A stretch of DNA of 24,019 nt from an uncultured Collinsella sp. GTDB taxonomy: Bacteria > Actinomycetota > Coriobacteriia > Coriobacteriales > Coriobacteriaceae. Shown here one piece after another: positions 5,849-13,795 of this stretch (position 1 is its first letter; the number at the start of each line of letters is the position of its first letter). Below the pieces are notes generated by a model, which saw only the letters and a program-made list of their open reading frames with translations, was not told the DNA's origin and ran no database searches. Made by a program: the position numbers and the translations under genes. The DNA lies in assembly GCA_900552155.1 (NCBI GenBank), contig URYU01000009.1:1-24019 (forward strand), given 5' to 3'.

Positions 5849-6730
5849 CTACAAAATCTCGATTGTGAACGAACGCACGATGGTTTCTTTGGGCTTGGCG
5901 ATAAGGCAGCCGCGCTTGTGCTCAAGCACGTCATCCTCATCGGAACAGGTCGAGAGGCCGCCCCAGGGTTCAACTGCCACAAAATCACCCTCGGGCTTGC
6001 TCCACACAATGAGGTACGGGAAGCCCTCAAAGCTCAGGCGAACGCCCTTGTCCTCGCCCTTTTTGGAAAGCGTGACCTGACGGCTCTCGAGCACGTCAAA
6101 GATGGTCTCCGCAAAATCGAAGAGCTCATGCGACAAAGGCAGCGTCTTTCCCACCATGGGGTTCTTGGAACGCCTGTCCACATCAATCAATCCGGTCGAG
6201 GGAACGGCGGTGCAGAGCTCCGCAGCCTCGTCTTTCTCAAAACGCAACTCGTAGTCCGTATAGGACTCACCCTCGTCGAGCGGACACCTAAAGCCGGGGT
6301 GTCCACCGATAAAGAAAGGCATGTCCTCGGTGCCCTCGTTGGTAACCTCATAGGAGACACGCACGGCGGCGTCCTCGAGCGTATAGCGGGCGACAAGTTT
6401 AAACGGATACGGATAATCGCTCAGCAGCGCAGCGTTATCCTCGGATGCCAGGCACATAGCCAGCTCGTTTGTGCTTTGGCTCAACAGCTTCCACTCCTGC
6501 TTACGCGCAAAGCCGTGGCGGGCGAGCTTCACATGATGTCCGGCAAACGTCATGGCGCTGTTATCGCGCAAACCTCCGCAAATCGGGAAGCAAATCGGTG
6601 CCTGGCCGGACCACACGGCGGGATCGCCCTGCCACAAGTACTCGCGACCTCCAGCCTCAATCGAGGTAAACGAGCCGCCGGCCGTGGAGACCTTGATAGA
6701 AATCGAATCGTTGGAGAGAGCGTATTCCAT
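5849..6730 (-). CDS. Aldose 1-epimerase family protein, LacX-like
   Basis: This is a 293-residue protein of the galactose-mutarotase fold, in the LacX subgroup that accompanies tagatose-6-phosphate pathway genes. Visible landmarks are the early GGREYLWQGDPAVWSGQAPICFP region (shown here in part), HGFARKQEWKLL, the GGHPGFRCPL motif carrying the catalytic-type His, and the C-terminal FVAVEPWGG motif with the Glu. I chose ATG 6730, which has AAGGA 7 nt upstream; the longer open frame to 6865 crosses the divergent promoter region. It is first in the operon lacX-lacC-[nagA remnant]-yhcH and divergent from the flavodoxin-like gene. The true substrate is unknown; these proteins may act on phosphorylated sugars or other hexoses. 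Confidence 0.88.
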   Translation of the reverse strand: MEYALSNDSISIKVSTAGGSFTSIEAGGREYLWQGDPAVWSGQAPICFPICGGLRDNSAMTFAGHHVKLARHGFARKQEWKLLSQSTNELAMCLASEDNAALLSDYPYPFKLVARYTLEDAAVRVSYEVTNEGTEDMPFFIGGHPGFRCPLDEGESYTDYELRFEKDEAAELCTAVPSTGLIDVDRRSKNPMVGKTLPLSHELFDFAETIFDVLESRQVTLSKKGEDKGVRLSFEGFPYLIVWSKPEGDFVAVEPWGGLSTCSDEDDVLEHKRGCLIAKPKETIVRSFTIEIL

Positions 6731-6886
6731 TGTCCATCCTTTCGAACAACTGCTTTTTGCTCGCAAGAACCCGTCTCGGCCCTGACCAAAGGACAAACCC
6801 GCACGTTCATCGATGCGTCCGGTTTCCCAGGCATGCAACGGGGTACCATACAGACATTGATGCAATTACAGCTGAAAGGCCTTCTT

Positions 6887-7471
6887 ATGCGAACCATCAT
6901 CCTTTATGCCTCACGCCACCACGGCAATACGAAAAAGCTCGTGGACGCCATCGTCGAGGCGCACCCCGAAATCGATACCCTCGACGTGAAGTCACTCGGT
7001 AAAAACGAGTACCCCGACCTGCACGAATACCATCTGATCGGCGTCGCCACAGGCATTTATTACTCCGAGATCGACAAAGATATGGCGCGCGTGCTCACGA
7101 ACGTGCTGCAGCCGCAGGACAAGGTGTTTGGCCTTATGACCTACGGTGGCAAAAACAAGTGGTACGGCAAGGATATCGATGGCATCTGCCGCATGAGGCA
7201 GGCCATCTTTATGGGCGTCTACGGCTGTCCCGGCTTTGATACGTGGGGGCCGTTCAAACTCACCGGCGGTGTCCAGAAGGGGCACCCAACTGCCGAAGAG
7301 ATTAAGGGAGCTGTCGATTTCTTCGACAAAATCGAAGATGAGTACGGCGATATCATCGTCGAAGAGTACGCCAAGCGTGAGAAACGCCTAGCATACGAGA
7401 AGGAGCATCCTGCAGGAGGCCTGGTGGCCGGCGTTAAGCGCACGGCAAAGAAGATTGCTAACAAGCTGTAA
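6887..7471 (+). CDS. Flavodoxin-like protein
   Basis: This 194-residue protein begins with MRTIILYASRHHGNTKKLV, a flavodoxin phosphate-binding loop (S/T-x-x-x-x-N-T) after the first beta strand. Further flavodoxin-fold features are HLIGVATGIYYSEIDKDM and VFGLMTYGGKN, which would line FMN. The C-terminal third is charged and ends in a basic helix (GVKRTAKKIANKL). ATG 6887 follows AAAGG; the frame is open far upstream only because it reads antisense through the lacX-like gene. It probably carries electrons or belongs to the FMN-binding NAD(P)H-oxidoreductase group; the partner is unknown. It is a single gene with its own terminator and no evident link to sugar metabolism. Confidence 0.85.
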   Translation: MRTIILYASRHHGNTKKLVDAIVEAHPEIDTLDVKSLGKNEYPDLHEYHLIGVATGIYYSEIDKDMARVLTNVLQPQDKVFGLMTYGGKNKWYGKDIDGICRMRQAIFMGVYGCPGFDTWGPFKLTGGVQKGHPTAEEIKGAVDFFDKIEDEYGDIIVEEYAKREKRLAYEKEHPAGGLVAGVKRTAKKIANKL

Positions 7472-7502
7472 CTGTGAAGGTGCTTTTGAGCGTTTAACCC
7501 AT

Positions 7503-7540
7503 ACGGCGGGTCCGAGCAGATTCGGGCCCGCCGTCTTTTT
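7503..7540 (+). terminator. Terminator of the flavodoxin-like gene
   Basis: ACGGCGGG (7503-7510) pairs with CCCGCCGT (7527-7534), and CCGA/TCGG extend the stem inward; CTTTTT follows. It lies seven bases from the stop of the convergent nagA, and on that strand has no U-run. Confidence 0.85.
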
Positions 7541-7546
7541 CTATCG

Positions 7547-8716
7547 TTACTCGGTAAAAGCGTTGCCGACGCTCTGGCCGCCAACATACGTCTCGACGAG
7601 GGTGAGCTCATGGTCGAACACGACAAAGTCGGCGTCGCGACCCGGCATGATGCTGCCACACTTATCCTCGATGTGCGCGGAGCGTGCCGGCACCTCGGTT
7701 GCCATGCGAATGGCGATATCGGCGCTGGCAATGCCCCAGTCGACAATGTTCTTGACGCCCTGGGCTAGCGTGAGTACCGAGCCAGCGATGCTCTTGCCGT
7801 CGGCGAGCCAGCACAGGTTGTCCTTCATGATGACGTCCATGCCACCACTGGTGTAGCTGCCCTCGGGCATGCCGCCACAACCCAGGCAGTCGGTGATGAG
7901 CACCGTGTGCTGCCAGCCCTTTGCCTGCAGCAGCGCCTTGATGGCGGCAGGGTTTACGTGCTTGCCGTCACAGATGATCTCGGCGTAGGTCTCGGGCGTG
8001 GACATGGCAGCACCCACGACACCGGGCTCACGGTGATGCAGTCCGCGCTGGCCGTTATAGGTATGCGTAAAGCAGCTGGCACCGGCGTTGATGGCGGCGA
8101 TGCACTCATCGTAGGTGGCGTCGGAGTGACCGATGCTGGTCACCACACCCTTGGCATTCAAAGCAGCCGCATAAGCAGCGGCGCCATCGCGCTCGGCGGC
8201 CATGGCGCTCTTAACGATGCGACCGCCCGCAGCCTCCTGCCACTGATCGAAGACCTCCTCGGAGGGATCGATCAGGTAAGCGGGGTTCTGCGCCCCCACG
8301 TGCTTCATGGTAAAGAAGGGGCCCTCCAGGTAGATGCCCTGAATGCGAGCACCGCAGAAGTCGGGGCCGCGACCCTCGTCCGCCTGGGCGATGGCGGCGC
8401 AGGCATCCTTGATCTGCTCGACGCCATCGGTGAACGTCGTGGGCAGCCAGCTGGTGGTACCGCGACGGGCAAGCTCGGTCGAGCTGATATCGATTCCCTC
8501 AGGATCGTTATCGGTAGTTGAGTGGTTATAAAAGCCATGGATGTGAGTATCGACCATACCCGGTGCGATCCACGATCCCGTGTAGTCCTTAATCTCGCAA
8601 GAGGGCTCGTCGGCCTGCCAGGCGCCAAAAACGCCATCCTCGACCATGAGATAGCCGCCCAGCTGCGGGCCTGCCGGCAAGAAGAACTTGTCAGCCTTAA
8701 TTGCGTACGTGCTCAT
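7547..8716 (-). CDS. nagA: N-acetylhexosamine-6-phosphate deacetylase (NagA/AgaA)
   Basis: This 389-residue amidohydrolase removes acetate from N-acetylglucosamine or N-acetylgalactosamine 6-phosphate. Metal and catalytic landmarks are intact: DTHIHG with His58/His60, YLEGPFF with Glu131, GHSDATY with His197, HTYNGQRGLHHREPG with His218 and His227/228, and LITDCLG with catalytic Asp276. ATG 8716 is chosen because GGAG lies 5 nt upstream; a GTG two codons earlier is unlikely. It follows agaS after a terminator, so probably has its own promoter (TATAAG on the minus strand around 8757-8762). The agaS neighbourhood suggests the galactosamine substrate (AgaA role), which is inferred. A 3' fragment of a second copy lies at 4689-4842. 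Confidence 0.92.
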   Translation of the reverse strand: MSTYAIKADKFFLPAGPQLGGYLMVEDGVFGAWQADEPSCEIKDYTGSWIAPGMVDTHIHGFYNHSTTDNDPEGIDISSTELARRGTTSWLPTTFTDGVEQIKDACAAIAQADEGRGPDFCGARIQGIYLEGPFFTMKHVGAQNPAYLIDPSEEVFDQWQEAAGGRIVKSAMAAERDGAAAYAAALNAKGVVTSIGHSDATYDECIAAINAGASCFTHTYNGQRGLHHREPGVVGAAMSTPETYAEIICDGKHVNPAAIKALLQAKGWQHTVLITDCLGCGGMPEGSYTSGGMDVIMKDNLCWLADGKSIAGSVLTLAQGVKNIVDWGIASADIAIRMATEVPARSAHIEDKCGSIMPGRDADFVVFDHELTLVETYVGGQSVGNAFTE

Positions 8717-8773
8717 ATGCACTCCTTGCTTCTAAAGCAGTTGACTGTGGTGATGCTTATACCCAGCTCACGT

Positions 8774-8815
8774 AAAACAAAAAGCGCCCGCCCGCCGTTA
8801 TGAGCGGACGGGCGC
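8774..8815 (-). terminator. Terminator of agaS
   Basis: GCGCCCG (8784-8790) pairs with CGGGCGC (8809-8815), and CCGC/GCGG continue the stem after one mismatch. On the minus strand a U-rich tail follows (plus-strand AAAACAAAAA at 8774-8783). It separates agaS from nagA. Confidence 0.88.
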
Positions 8816-8833
8816 CCTTACAGGGGGACGCGA

Positions 8834-10000
8834 TTAAGCGGTGAAGGGGTGAATCGTCACGCCCTTGACCACGCGGTTGACCGTGCCGGTGGGGCTCGGC
8901 GTATCGGGCGTGTTGCCCACGCGCACGGAGTTGAGCAGGCTGATGGCCTGGGCAAACATCACGAACGGCAAGGCAAGGTAGCCCTCGGGAAGCGCCTCGT
9001 AGCCCTTAAAGGTGAAGGACTCGCCCTCGTAGACGGTAGCGCCATCCTGCTGAACGGCAACGGTGTGCTGAGCGATCTTGTCGCCACCGATCTCGTTGAG
9101 GATGTCGATGTCGTACTGACGGGTGTAGGCGTCGTTGTTGACGAACACGAAGACGAGCGTCTTATCGTCGACGAAGGACTTAGGTCCGTGACGATAGCCC
9201 ATGGAGGTGTCGTAGGAAGTAGCAACCAGACCGTGAGCGAGCTCGAGGATCTTGAGCTGGCTCTCCTGGGCAAGGCCACCGAAGGAGCCAGAACCCAAGT
9301 AGGTCACGCGGTTGAAGTCGCCAGCCAGGTAATCGGCGATCTCAGGCTCACGGGAGATGACCTCCTCGCCCATCTTGGCAATCGTCTCGACCCACTCGGC
9401 CTTCTGCTCGTCAGAGGCAGTGTCGAAAATAAGGGTGGAGAGCAGGGTCATGCAGGTGTAGGAACCGGTCATGGCGAAGCCCTTGTCGTTGGCGCGCGGG
9501 ATGAGCAGCGTCAGCGCATTGGGATCATCGGCGGACTCGACGGCGAGCTTGCCCTCGGGAGCGCAGGTGATGTTGAGGAACTTGACGTTGTGGACGAGCT
9601 CCTTGGCAACGGCAACGGCGGCAAGGCTCTCGGGGCTGTTGCCAGAGCGGGCAAAGGAAACCACGAGCGTGGGATCCTCGGCGCGCAGGAAGTCGCGCGG
9701 GGCGCTCACGATGTCGGTCGTGGCGATGGGCTTAAAGTCGTAGAGATCAGTGTTGCCAGCGTGACGCAGGTACGGGGCGCAGGTATCGCCAACGTAGTCG
9801 GACGTACCGGCACCGGTGAAGACAACGGACAGACGACCCTCGCCCATAGCGCGAGCCTCGGCCAGGAAGGCCTCGATGGCCTCCTTGTTCTCGCGATAGA
9901 TGTTGAGCGTATCACGCCAAAGCTCGGGCTGCTGAGCAATCTCGGCCGTGGTGATCTGGGCGCCGAGCTCGGTGAGCTCCTCGACACTCTTCTCGAACAT
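8834..10000 (-). CDS. agaS: Galactosamine-6-phosphate deaminase/isomerase AgaS
   Basis: This 388-residue protein contains two SIS (sugar isomerase) domains. Motifs include VVFTGAGTSDYVGD (about 59-72), SFARSGNSPESLA, the Thr/Ser-rich TGSYTCMTLL, and GYRHGPKSFVDD near the C-terminal third, all typical of AgaS. In E. coli AgaS converts galactosamine 6-phosphate to tagatose 6-phosphate plus ammonia. The gene therefore links NagA upstream in the pathway to tagatose-6-phosphate kinase. Start ATG 10000 follows AGAGAGG. It has its own promoter with a perfect TATAAT and an overlapping CTGGTAGTAACCAG site, and its own terminator, and lies just downstream of the GntR-family gene. Confidence 0.93.
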   Translation of the reverse strand: MFEKSVEELTELGAQITTAEIAQQPELWRDTLNIYRENKEAIEAFLAEARAMGEGRLSVVFTGAGTSDYVGDTCAPYLRHAGNTDLYDFKPIATTDIVSAPRDFLRAEDPTLVVSFARSGNSPESLAAVAVAKELVHNVKFLNITCAPEGKLAVESADDPNALTLLIPRANDKGFAMTGSYTCMTLLSTLIFDTASDEQKAEWVETIAKMGEEVISREPEIADYLAGDFNRVTYLGSGSFGGLAQESQLKILELAHGLVATSYDTSMGYRHGPKSFVDDKTLVFVFVNNDAYTRQYDIDILNEIGGDKIAQHTVAVQQDGATVYEGESFTFKGYEALPEGYLALPFVMFAQAISLLNSVRVGNTPDTPSPTGTVNRVVKGVTIHPFTA

Positions 10001-10039
10001 TTCTAATACCTCTCTCTAGAAGTAATCCTCTGACGTGCA

Positions 10040-10075
10040 ATTATACACTTCGGTTGGTTATCTGGTAGTAACCAG
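10040..10075 (-). promoter_or_regulatory. agaS promoter with GntR-type operator
   Basis: On the minus strand TATAAT (plus-strand 10040-10045) is a perfect -10, about 40 nt before the agaS start. The inverted repeat CTGGTAGTAACCAG (10062-10075) falls at the -35 position, which itself is poor. TGGTTA (10055-10060) with TAACCA (10069-10074) is an alternative dyad. The site resembles the TGGTCTAGACCA-type operators of DasR/NagR-like GntR proteins, and the GntR gene ends 40 bp away. Confidence 0.65.
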
Positions 10076-10114
10076 TTAAATGCAAAGAATCACCATATGG
10101 AAACGATGCGAGCA

Positions 10115-10846
10115 CTAGTTACTGCGCTGGTGGTAAACCTTGTATTTAAACTGATCGGCACGAGCAACCGAGAGTGTGTACTCCACTACCTCGTTTGACT
10201 CGTTATACGTAGTCCTGACCAAATCGAGCACAGGCGAGCCCTCGACAATTCCCAAAAGGTGGGCATCGGTGGGACGGGCTATGCTCGCATAGAACTCCTC
10301 TTCGGCCACGCGAATCTTTTGCTGAAAGTCCTGCTCAATCACATCGTAAAGCGGCTTACGCTCCAGCAGCGGTCGCTTTAGGGACAGAAATTGACGAACC
10401 GGTAGATAGCTGCGTTCGACCATCATGGGCATGTTGTCGGCAGAACGAAGGCGCTTGAGCTTAAAAATGCGATCACCGATGCGCAATCCCATATGCTCGG
10501 CCAGATTCTTATCGGCCTCTATCTCGCAAAACTCGAGAATCGTGGTCTCGGGTTCTCGACCCATCGCGCGCATCTGCTCGGTAAAGCTGTAGGACTGCAT
10601 AAGATTGGTTGCTTTTGCCGAACGGTCGGTCACAAAGGTACCGCGACCGTGCTGCCGAACCACCAGTCCTAAACGCTCCAGTTCCTGCAGAGCCAGGCGT
10701 ACCGTAGTGCGCGAGAGACCATAGCGCTCCGAAAGTTCGCGCTCGGAAGGAATCATGTCACCGGCGCGATATTCATGGTCAATCTTTTCGGTCAGAATAT
10801 CGACCAGCTGATCGTACAGCGGTTGCTTACGCGCTCCGATCGCCAT
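10115..10846 (-). CDS. GntR/HutC-family regulator (UTRA domain)
   Basis: This 243-residue protein has an N-terminal GntR winged helix (about 10-75), with IPSERELSERYGLSRTTVRL as recognition helix region and the wing QHGRGTFV. A UTRA ligand domain follows (about 85-235), containing RSYLPVRQF and EYTLSVARADQFKYKV. HutC-subfamily members such as DasR, NagR and AgaR2 sense amino-sugar phosphates. ATG 10846 follows GGGAGG by about 6 nt. It sits between the PTS operon and agaS, and matching CTGGTAGTAACCA sites lie at both their promoters, so it likely controls uptake and catabolism of the amino sugar. No such site is visible at its own promoter. Confidence 0.9.
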   Translation of the reverse strand: MAIGARKQPLYDQLVDILTEKIDHEYRAGDMIPSERELSERYGLSRTTVRLALQELERLGLVVRQHGRGTFVTDRSAKATNLMQSYSFTEQMRAMGREPETTILEFCEIEADKNLAEHMGLRIGDRIFKLKRLRSADNMPMMVERSYLPVRQFLSLKRPLLERKPLYDVIEQDFQQKIRVAEEEFYASIARPTDAHLLGIVEGSPVLDLVRTTYNESNEVVEYTLSVARADQFKYKVYHQRSN

Positions 10847-10931
10847 TCTATCCTCCCTTTTGCTCGAATTCGGCTAACTACCTAGGGTGTTATGCATTAT
10901 CTGTCTGCCACACCCGAATCATTAAGAAAAC

Positions 10932-10965
10932 AAAAGCCGCGCGCTCTTTCGAGCACGCGGCTTTT
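10932..10965. terminator. Terminator of the PTS operon (symmetrical)
   Basis: AAAAGCCGCGCGCTC (10932-10946) pairs with GAGCACGCGGCTTTT (10951-10965) with one mismatch and a 4-nt loop. A and T tracts on both sides let it work in either direction; for the minus-strand PTS operon it lies about 65 bp after the EIID stop. The rest of 10847-11031 is the GntR-gene upstream region. Confidence 0.9.
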
Positions 10966-11031
10966 AACATACACATGGCTTAAGGGGTCGGGGTGTGAGC
11001 CGCGTAGGGACACACCCCTCAAGCTAGAGCC

Positions 11032-12114
11032 TTACCAGATGCTCGGCCAGAGACCAAGCGGGCCAGCGCCCAGGATGCCAAGGACGAAGAGCAGGAGAAT
11101 GCCCTTGGTCGGGGTCCAGCTGTGCTTAGCGAACATGTAGTAAAGCAGCAGCGTAAGCATAAGCGGGACGAGCTTGGGGACGATGGTGTTGAGGGTGTCG
11201 GCAACAGAGAAGTTGACCGGATCCTCGGTAACGGTGCCGTAGGTCACGGACTCCATGCCGTTACCCAGATCGGTGACGCCGCACTCGACAGCGTTGCCGT
11301 CGGCATCGGAAGCGGTAAGGGCGTTGCCGTCCTTATCGGTCATGGCGATGGTACCGGCCTCAGCGGTCTCGGTATCGATGCCCTCCATACCGGTGAAGTT
11401 CTCGGCCTCCTTCTCGGAGACGATCACGGTAGTAGCGGAGAGGCCACGGGTGGTGCCGTTGGGGATCTGGAGGTTGATCTGGGTGCCACCCATGGTGACG
11501 ACCAGGCAACCGACGACGAAGACGCCCATGATGGAAGCGGCACGCGTGAAGGCCTGCATGTTGGCGGTCAGAGCGTCAATAGCGCTGGTGCCAAGCTTGT
11601 AGGACCAGTTCATGAGCCAGAAGCGCAGAGCGAACTGGACAGCGTTGAAGATCACCAGGAAGATGATCGGCGCAGCAGCGTTGCCGTTGATGGCCATGTT
11701 GGAGGTGATGCCGGCCGTGATAGGTACGAGCGTCAACCAGAACAGGGCGTCACCGATACCACCGAGCGGGCCCATTGCGGCGACGCGGACGGCGCGGATC
11801 GTGGGGATGTCAACCTTGTTCTGCTCGAGCGAAAGCACGATGCCCATAACAAAGGTGACGAGGAACGGGTGGGTGTTGAAGAACTCCAGGTTGTGGCTCA
11901 TGGAAGCCGCGAGGTCGTTCTTGTTGGTGTGGATCTTCTCCAGACCAGGGATGATGGAGTAGAGCCAGCCAGCGGCCTGCATACGCTCGTAGTTGAACGA
12001 GGCCTGCAGGAAGCAGGAGCGCCAAGCCATCTTGTTGAGGGTCTTCTGGTCGAGCTGCGGAGCAGGAGTGAGATCCTCGTAGTGCTCCGGGATCACATAC
12101 TCATTAGATGCCAT
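11032..12114 (-). CDS. PTS system mannose-family EIID subunit with a large insertion
   Basis: This 360-residue membrane protein belongs to the ManZ/EIID family. Family landmarks are LDQKTLNKMAWRSCFLQASF near the N-terminus, the NLEFFNTHPFLVTFVMG segment, MGPLGGIGDALFW, and the C-terminal IVPKLVPLMLTLLLYYM with a final hydrophobic stretch. Start ATG 12114 has a perfect GGAGGTGA 8 nt upstream; the longer frame to 12147 is rejected. EIID proteins are usually about 270-300 residues; the excess is at about 221-300, an acidic, Gly/Thr-rich block including TDKDGNALTASDADGNAV. With EIIC it forms the sugar channel. It overlaps EIIC by 11 bp and is the last gene of the operon. Confidence 0.93.
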   Translation of the reverse strand: MASNEYVIPEHYEDLTPAPQLDQKTLNKMAWRSCFLQASFNYERMQAAGWLYSIIPGLEKIHTNKNDLAASMSHNLEFFNTHPFLVTFVMGIVLSLEQNKVDIPTIRAVRVAAMGPLGGIGDALFWLTLVPITAGITSNMAINGNAAAPIIFLVIFNAVQFALRFWLMNWSYKLGTSAIDALTANMQAFTRAASIMGVFVVGCLVVTMGGTQINLQIPNGTTRGLSATTVIVSEKEAENFTGMEGIDTETAEAGTIAMTDKDGNALTASDADGNAVECGVTDLGNGMESVTYGTVTEDPVNFSVADTLNTIVPKLVPLMLTLLLYYMFAKHSWTPTKGILLLFVLGILGAGPLGLWPSIW

Positions 12115-12904
12115 CTTCGAAGTCACCTCCGTCAGAAACAGCTGCACCCTTCAGCTCGGTCTGCTGCTGGAAGTCCCAGAAAGCGATGCCGAAGCCGATG
12201 AGAGCGAGGATGAGCAGAGCAGGGGTTGCCAGAGAATCGTTGGCAACGGTGATGAGCGCGAGGCCAAAGCCCATGAGGAAGAAGCCCCACATATCGCGGT
12301 TCATCATAACCTTGAGCAGGACGGCGAAGCCGACGAAGCGCATCATGCCGCCTGCAGCGGACAGACCGGTCTGCAGCCAAGTCGGGATGGCGGAAGCGAT
12401 GGTCTGACCAATGGTAGCGCCAGCGATGAAGAACAGGGTGACGACGACAGCGAAGATCAGGCCGAGCAGAGCCATGGCGAAGTAGTTCAGGCGCTCGATG
12501 CCCTTGGTGTCCGCGTTGTGAGCCATGTTATCGGCCGTGGACATAAGCGGGGACATAAGCGTGAAGACCAGGGTAACGCCGAGCTGACCGAGCAGAGCGA
12601 ACGGAATGGCAAGGCCGACTGCCGCGTTGGGCTCGAGACCCGTAGCGATAGCGAGAATGGCTGCCATGATGCCGCCAATGACGGCGTTAGGCGGCTGAGC
12701 GCCTCCGATCGGCATGTTGCCGATCGTCATGAGCTGATAAGTACCACCCACGAGAAGACCGGTGTTGAGGTCGCCAAGGATAAGACCGATGACGGCGCCG
12801 GTGACGATGGGCTGATAGAGAGACTCGAGGAAGTCAAACTGGTCGATTGCCGCGATGAACGTGACGACGAAGACCAGAGCGATCTGGATGATCGAGTATT
12901 CCAT
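12104..12904 (-). CDS. PTS system mannose-family EIIC subunit
   Basis: This 266-residue integral membrane protein is rich in long hydrophobic helices. It carries the EIIC signature in GGTYQLMTIGNMPIGGAQPP followed by NAVIGGI. It forms the translocation channel with EIID. ATG 12904 follows AAGGAGGAGC. Its 3' end overlaps the EIID start by 11 bp (coupled translation), while the 90-bp gap to EIIB upstream holds two small hairpins. The charged tail (SDGGDFEDGI) is cytoplasmic by prediction. Confidence 0.93.
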   Translation of the reverse strand: MEYSIIQIALVFVVTFIAAIDQFDFLESLYQPIVTGAVIGLILGDLNTGLLVGGTYQLMTIGNMPIGGAQPPNAVIGGIMAAILAIATGLEPNAAVGLAIPFALLGQLGVTLVFTLMSPLMSTADNMAHNADTKGIERLNYFAMALLGLIFAVVVTLFFIAGATIGQTIASAIPTWLQTGLSAAGGMMRFVGFAVLLKVMMNRDMWGFFLMGFGLALITVANDSLATPALLILALIGFGIAFWDFQQQTELKGAAVSDGGDFEDGI

Positions 12905-12927
12905 CTTGCTCCTCCTTTCTAAATGAA

Positions 12928-12978
12928 TGTACGCACTTTGGATTTCACGTACAGAATGTCAGGGTTTCATTCCTGACA
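12928..12978 (-). promoter_or_regulatory. Two small hairpins in the EIIB-EIIC spacer
   Basis: TGTACG (12928-12933) faces CGTACA (12948-12953), and TGTCAGG (12957-12963) faces CCTGACA (12972-12978). Neither has a U-run. They may act as RNA processing or stability elements that set different levels for the soluble (EIIA, EIIB) and membrane (EIIC, EIID) subunits. Confidence 0.4.
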
Positions 12979-12994
12979 ACGTGGATCATGAGGA

Positions 12995-13477
12995 TTACGA
13001 GAAGAGCTTGCTCGTGTCCTCAACAGGCGTGCTCGGAACGCGCCTGATCTCCAACTCCACCCCCAATTCCTGCAGCTCTTTAAACGCAGCGACATCCTCG
13101 TCGTTAACTGCGACGGAGGTGGCGACTTGACGCTTTCCTTCCGACATGTGCATGTTGCCGATGTTTACCTTCTTTATAGGCACACCGCCCTTGACGAGCG
13201 TAAGCACGTCTTCCGGTGTTTCGGCCACGATGAAGATCTTCTGGCGCGGGCTCGCCTTGCCAATGACGTCGATGGTCTTCTGCAGAGAGAAGAAACGCGT
13301 AGCGACGCCGGCGGGAGCGGCCATCTTCATGAGGTTCTGGCGCATGGTGTTGGTCGCCACGTCGTCGTTGGCGACGAGGATGAGGTTGGAGCCCAGAGTG
13401 GAGTTCCACTGGGTGGCAACCTGACCATGGACCAGTCGGTTATCGATGCGGGTAAGAAGAATGTTGGGTTCTGCCAT
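12995..13477 (-). CDS. PTS system mannose-family EIIB subunit
   Basis: This 160-residue cytoplasmic phosphocarrier takes phosphate from EIIA and passes it to the incoming sugar. The active-site motif RIDNRLVHGQV is intact with His17. Further family motifs are VANDDVA, RFFSLQKTIDVI, LVKGGVPIKKVNIGNMH and AAFKELQELGVELEIRRVP. ATG 13477 is preceded by AAGGAA at rather long spacing. The gene sits between yajC and EIIC in the operon. It is the functional counterpart of the Tyr17 paralog at 3246-3740. Confidence 0.94.
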   Translation of the reverse strand: MAEPNILLTRIDNRLVHGQVATQWNSTLGSNLILVANDDVATNTMRQNLMKMAAPAGVATRFFSLQKTIDVIGKASPRQKIFIVAETPEDVLTLVKGGVPIKKVNIGNMHMSEGKRQVATSVAVNDEDVAAFKELQELGVELEIRRVPSTPVEDTSKLFS

Positions 13478-13513
13478 GTTGATCAGCTTCCTTTCGTTAT
13501 TTGCTGACGACAG

Positions 13514-13795
13514 TTACTTGATCTCCTGAATCGCGTAACGCGAAACATCTACGACGGCTCCGGATCGGACTTTGATCTGGACCTTCTCGCCTTCGATGCC
13601 TTTGACGGTACCGTAGATACCGCCGGCGAAAAGAACCTCCTGACCCGGCTTGAGCTCGGTGTGCAGCTCCTTGAAGTACTTCTGCTTCTTCTTCATGTTG
13701 ATTTGCGACCAGATGGTGTAAATCAAGCCCATGATGGCAAGCAGACCTAAAAGGGCGACCGAGGAGCTCAGGACGTTGGCTCCGAAATCGGCCAT
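13514..13795 (-). CDS. yajC: YajC-family protein within the PTS operon
   Basis: This 93-residue protein has one N-terminal transmembrane helix (about residues 10-31), then a basic KKKQKYFKELHTELKPGQEV segment and the YajC signature GGIYGTVKGIEGEKVQI, ending in VSRYAIQEIK. YajC is an accessory component of the Sec-SecDF translocase. Its start overlaps the EIIA stop by one base (TAATG on the minus strand), so it is translated with the PTS. Finding a yajC homolog inside mannose-family PTS operons is known from streptococcal amino-sugar/hyaluronan loci; its role there is unclear. The housekeeping yajC is probably elsewhere. Confidence 0.9.
   Translation of the reverse strand: MADFGANVLSSSVALLGLLAIMGLIYTIWSQINMKKKQKYFKELHTELKPGQEVLFAGGIYGTVKGIEGEKVQIKVRSGAVVDVSRYAIQEIK

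Noticed and set aside
5843..6886. Long plus-strand upstream extension of the flavodoxin-like frame
   Set aside because: It is antisense to the lacX-like gene; the flavodoxin fold begins at ATG 6887 with its own ribosome site.
8849..10006. 385-codon plus-strand frame
   Set aside because: Antisense shadow of agaS, whose SIS motifs are unambiguous; the predicted peptide is low-complexity Val/Gly/Leu.
11122..12201. 359-codon plus-strand frame
   Set aside because: Antisense to EIID and part of EIIC; composition is typical of high-GC shadow frames.
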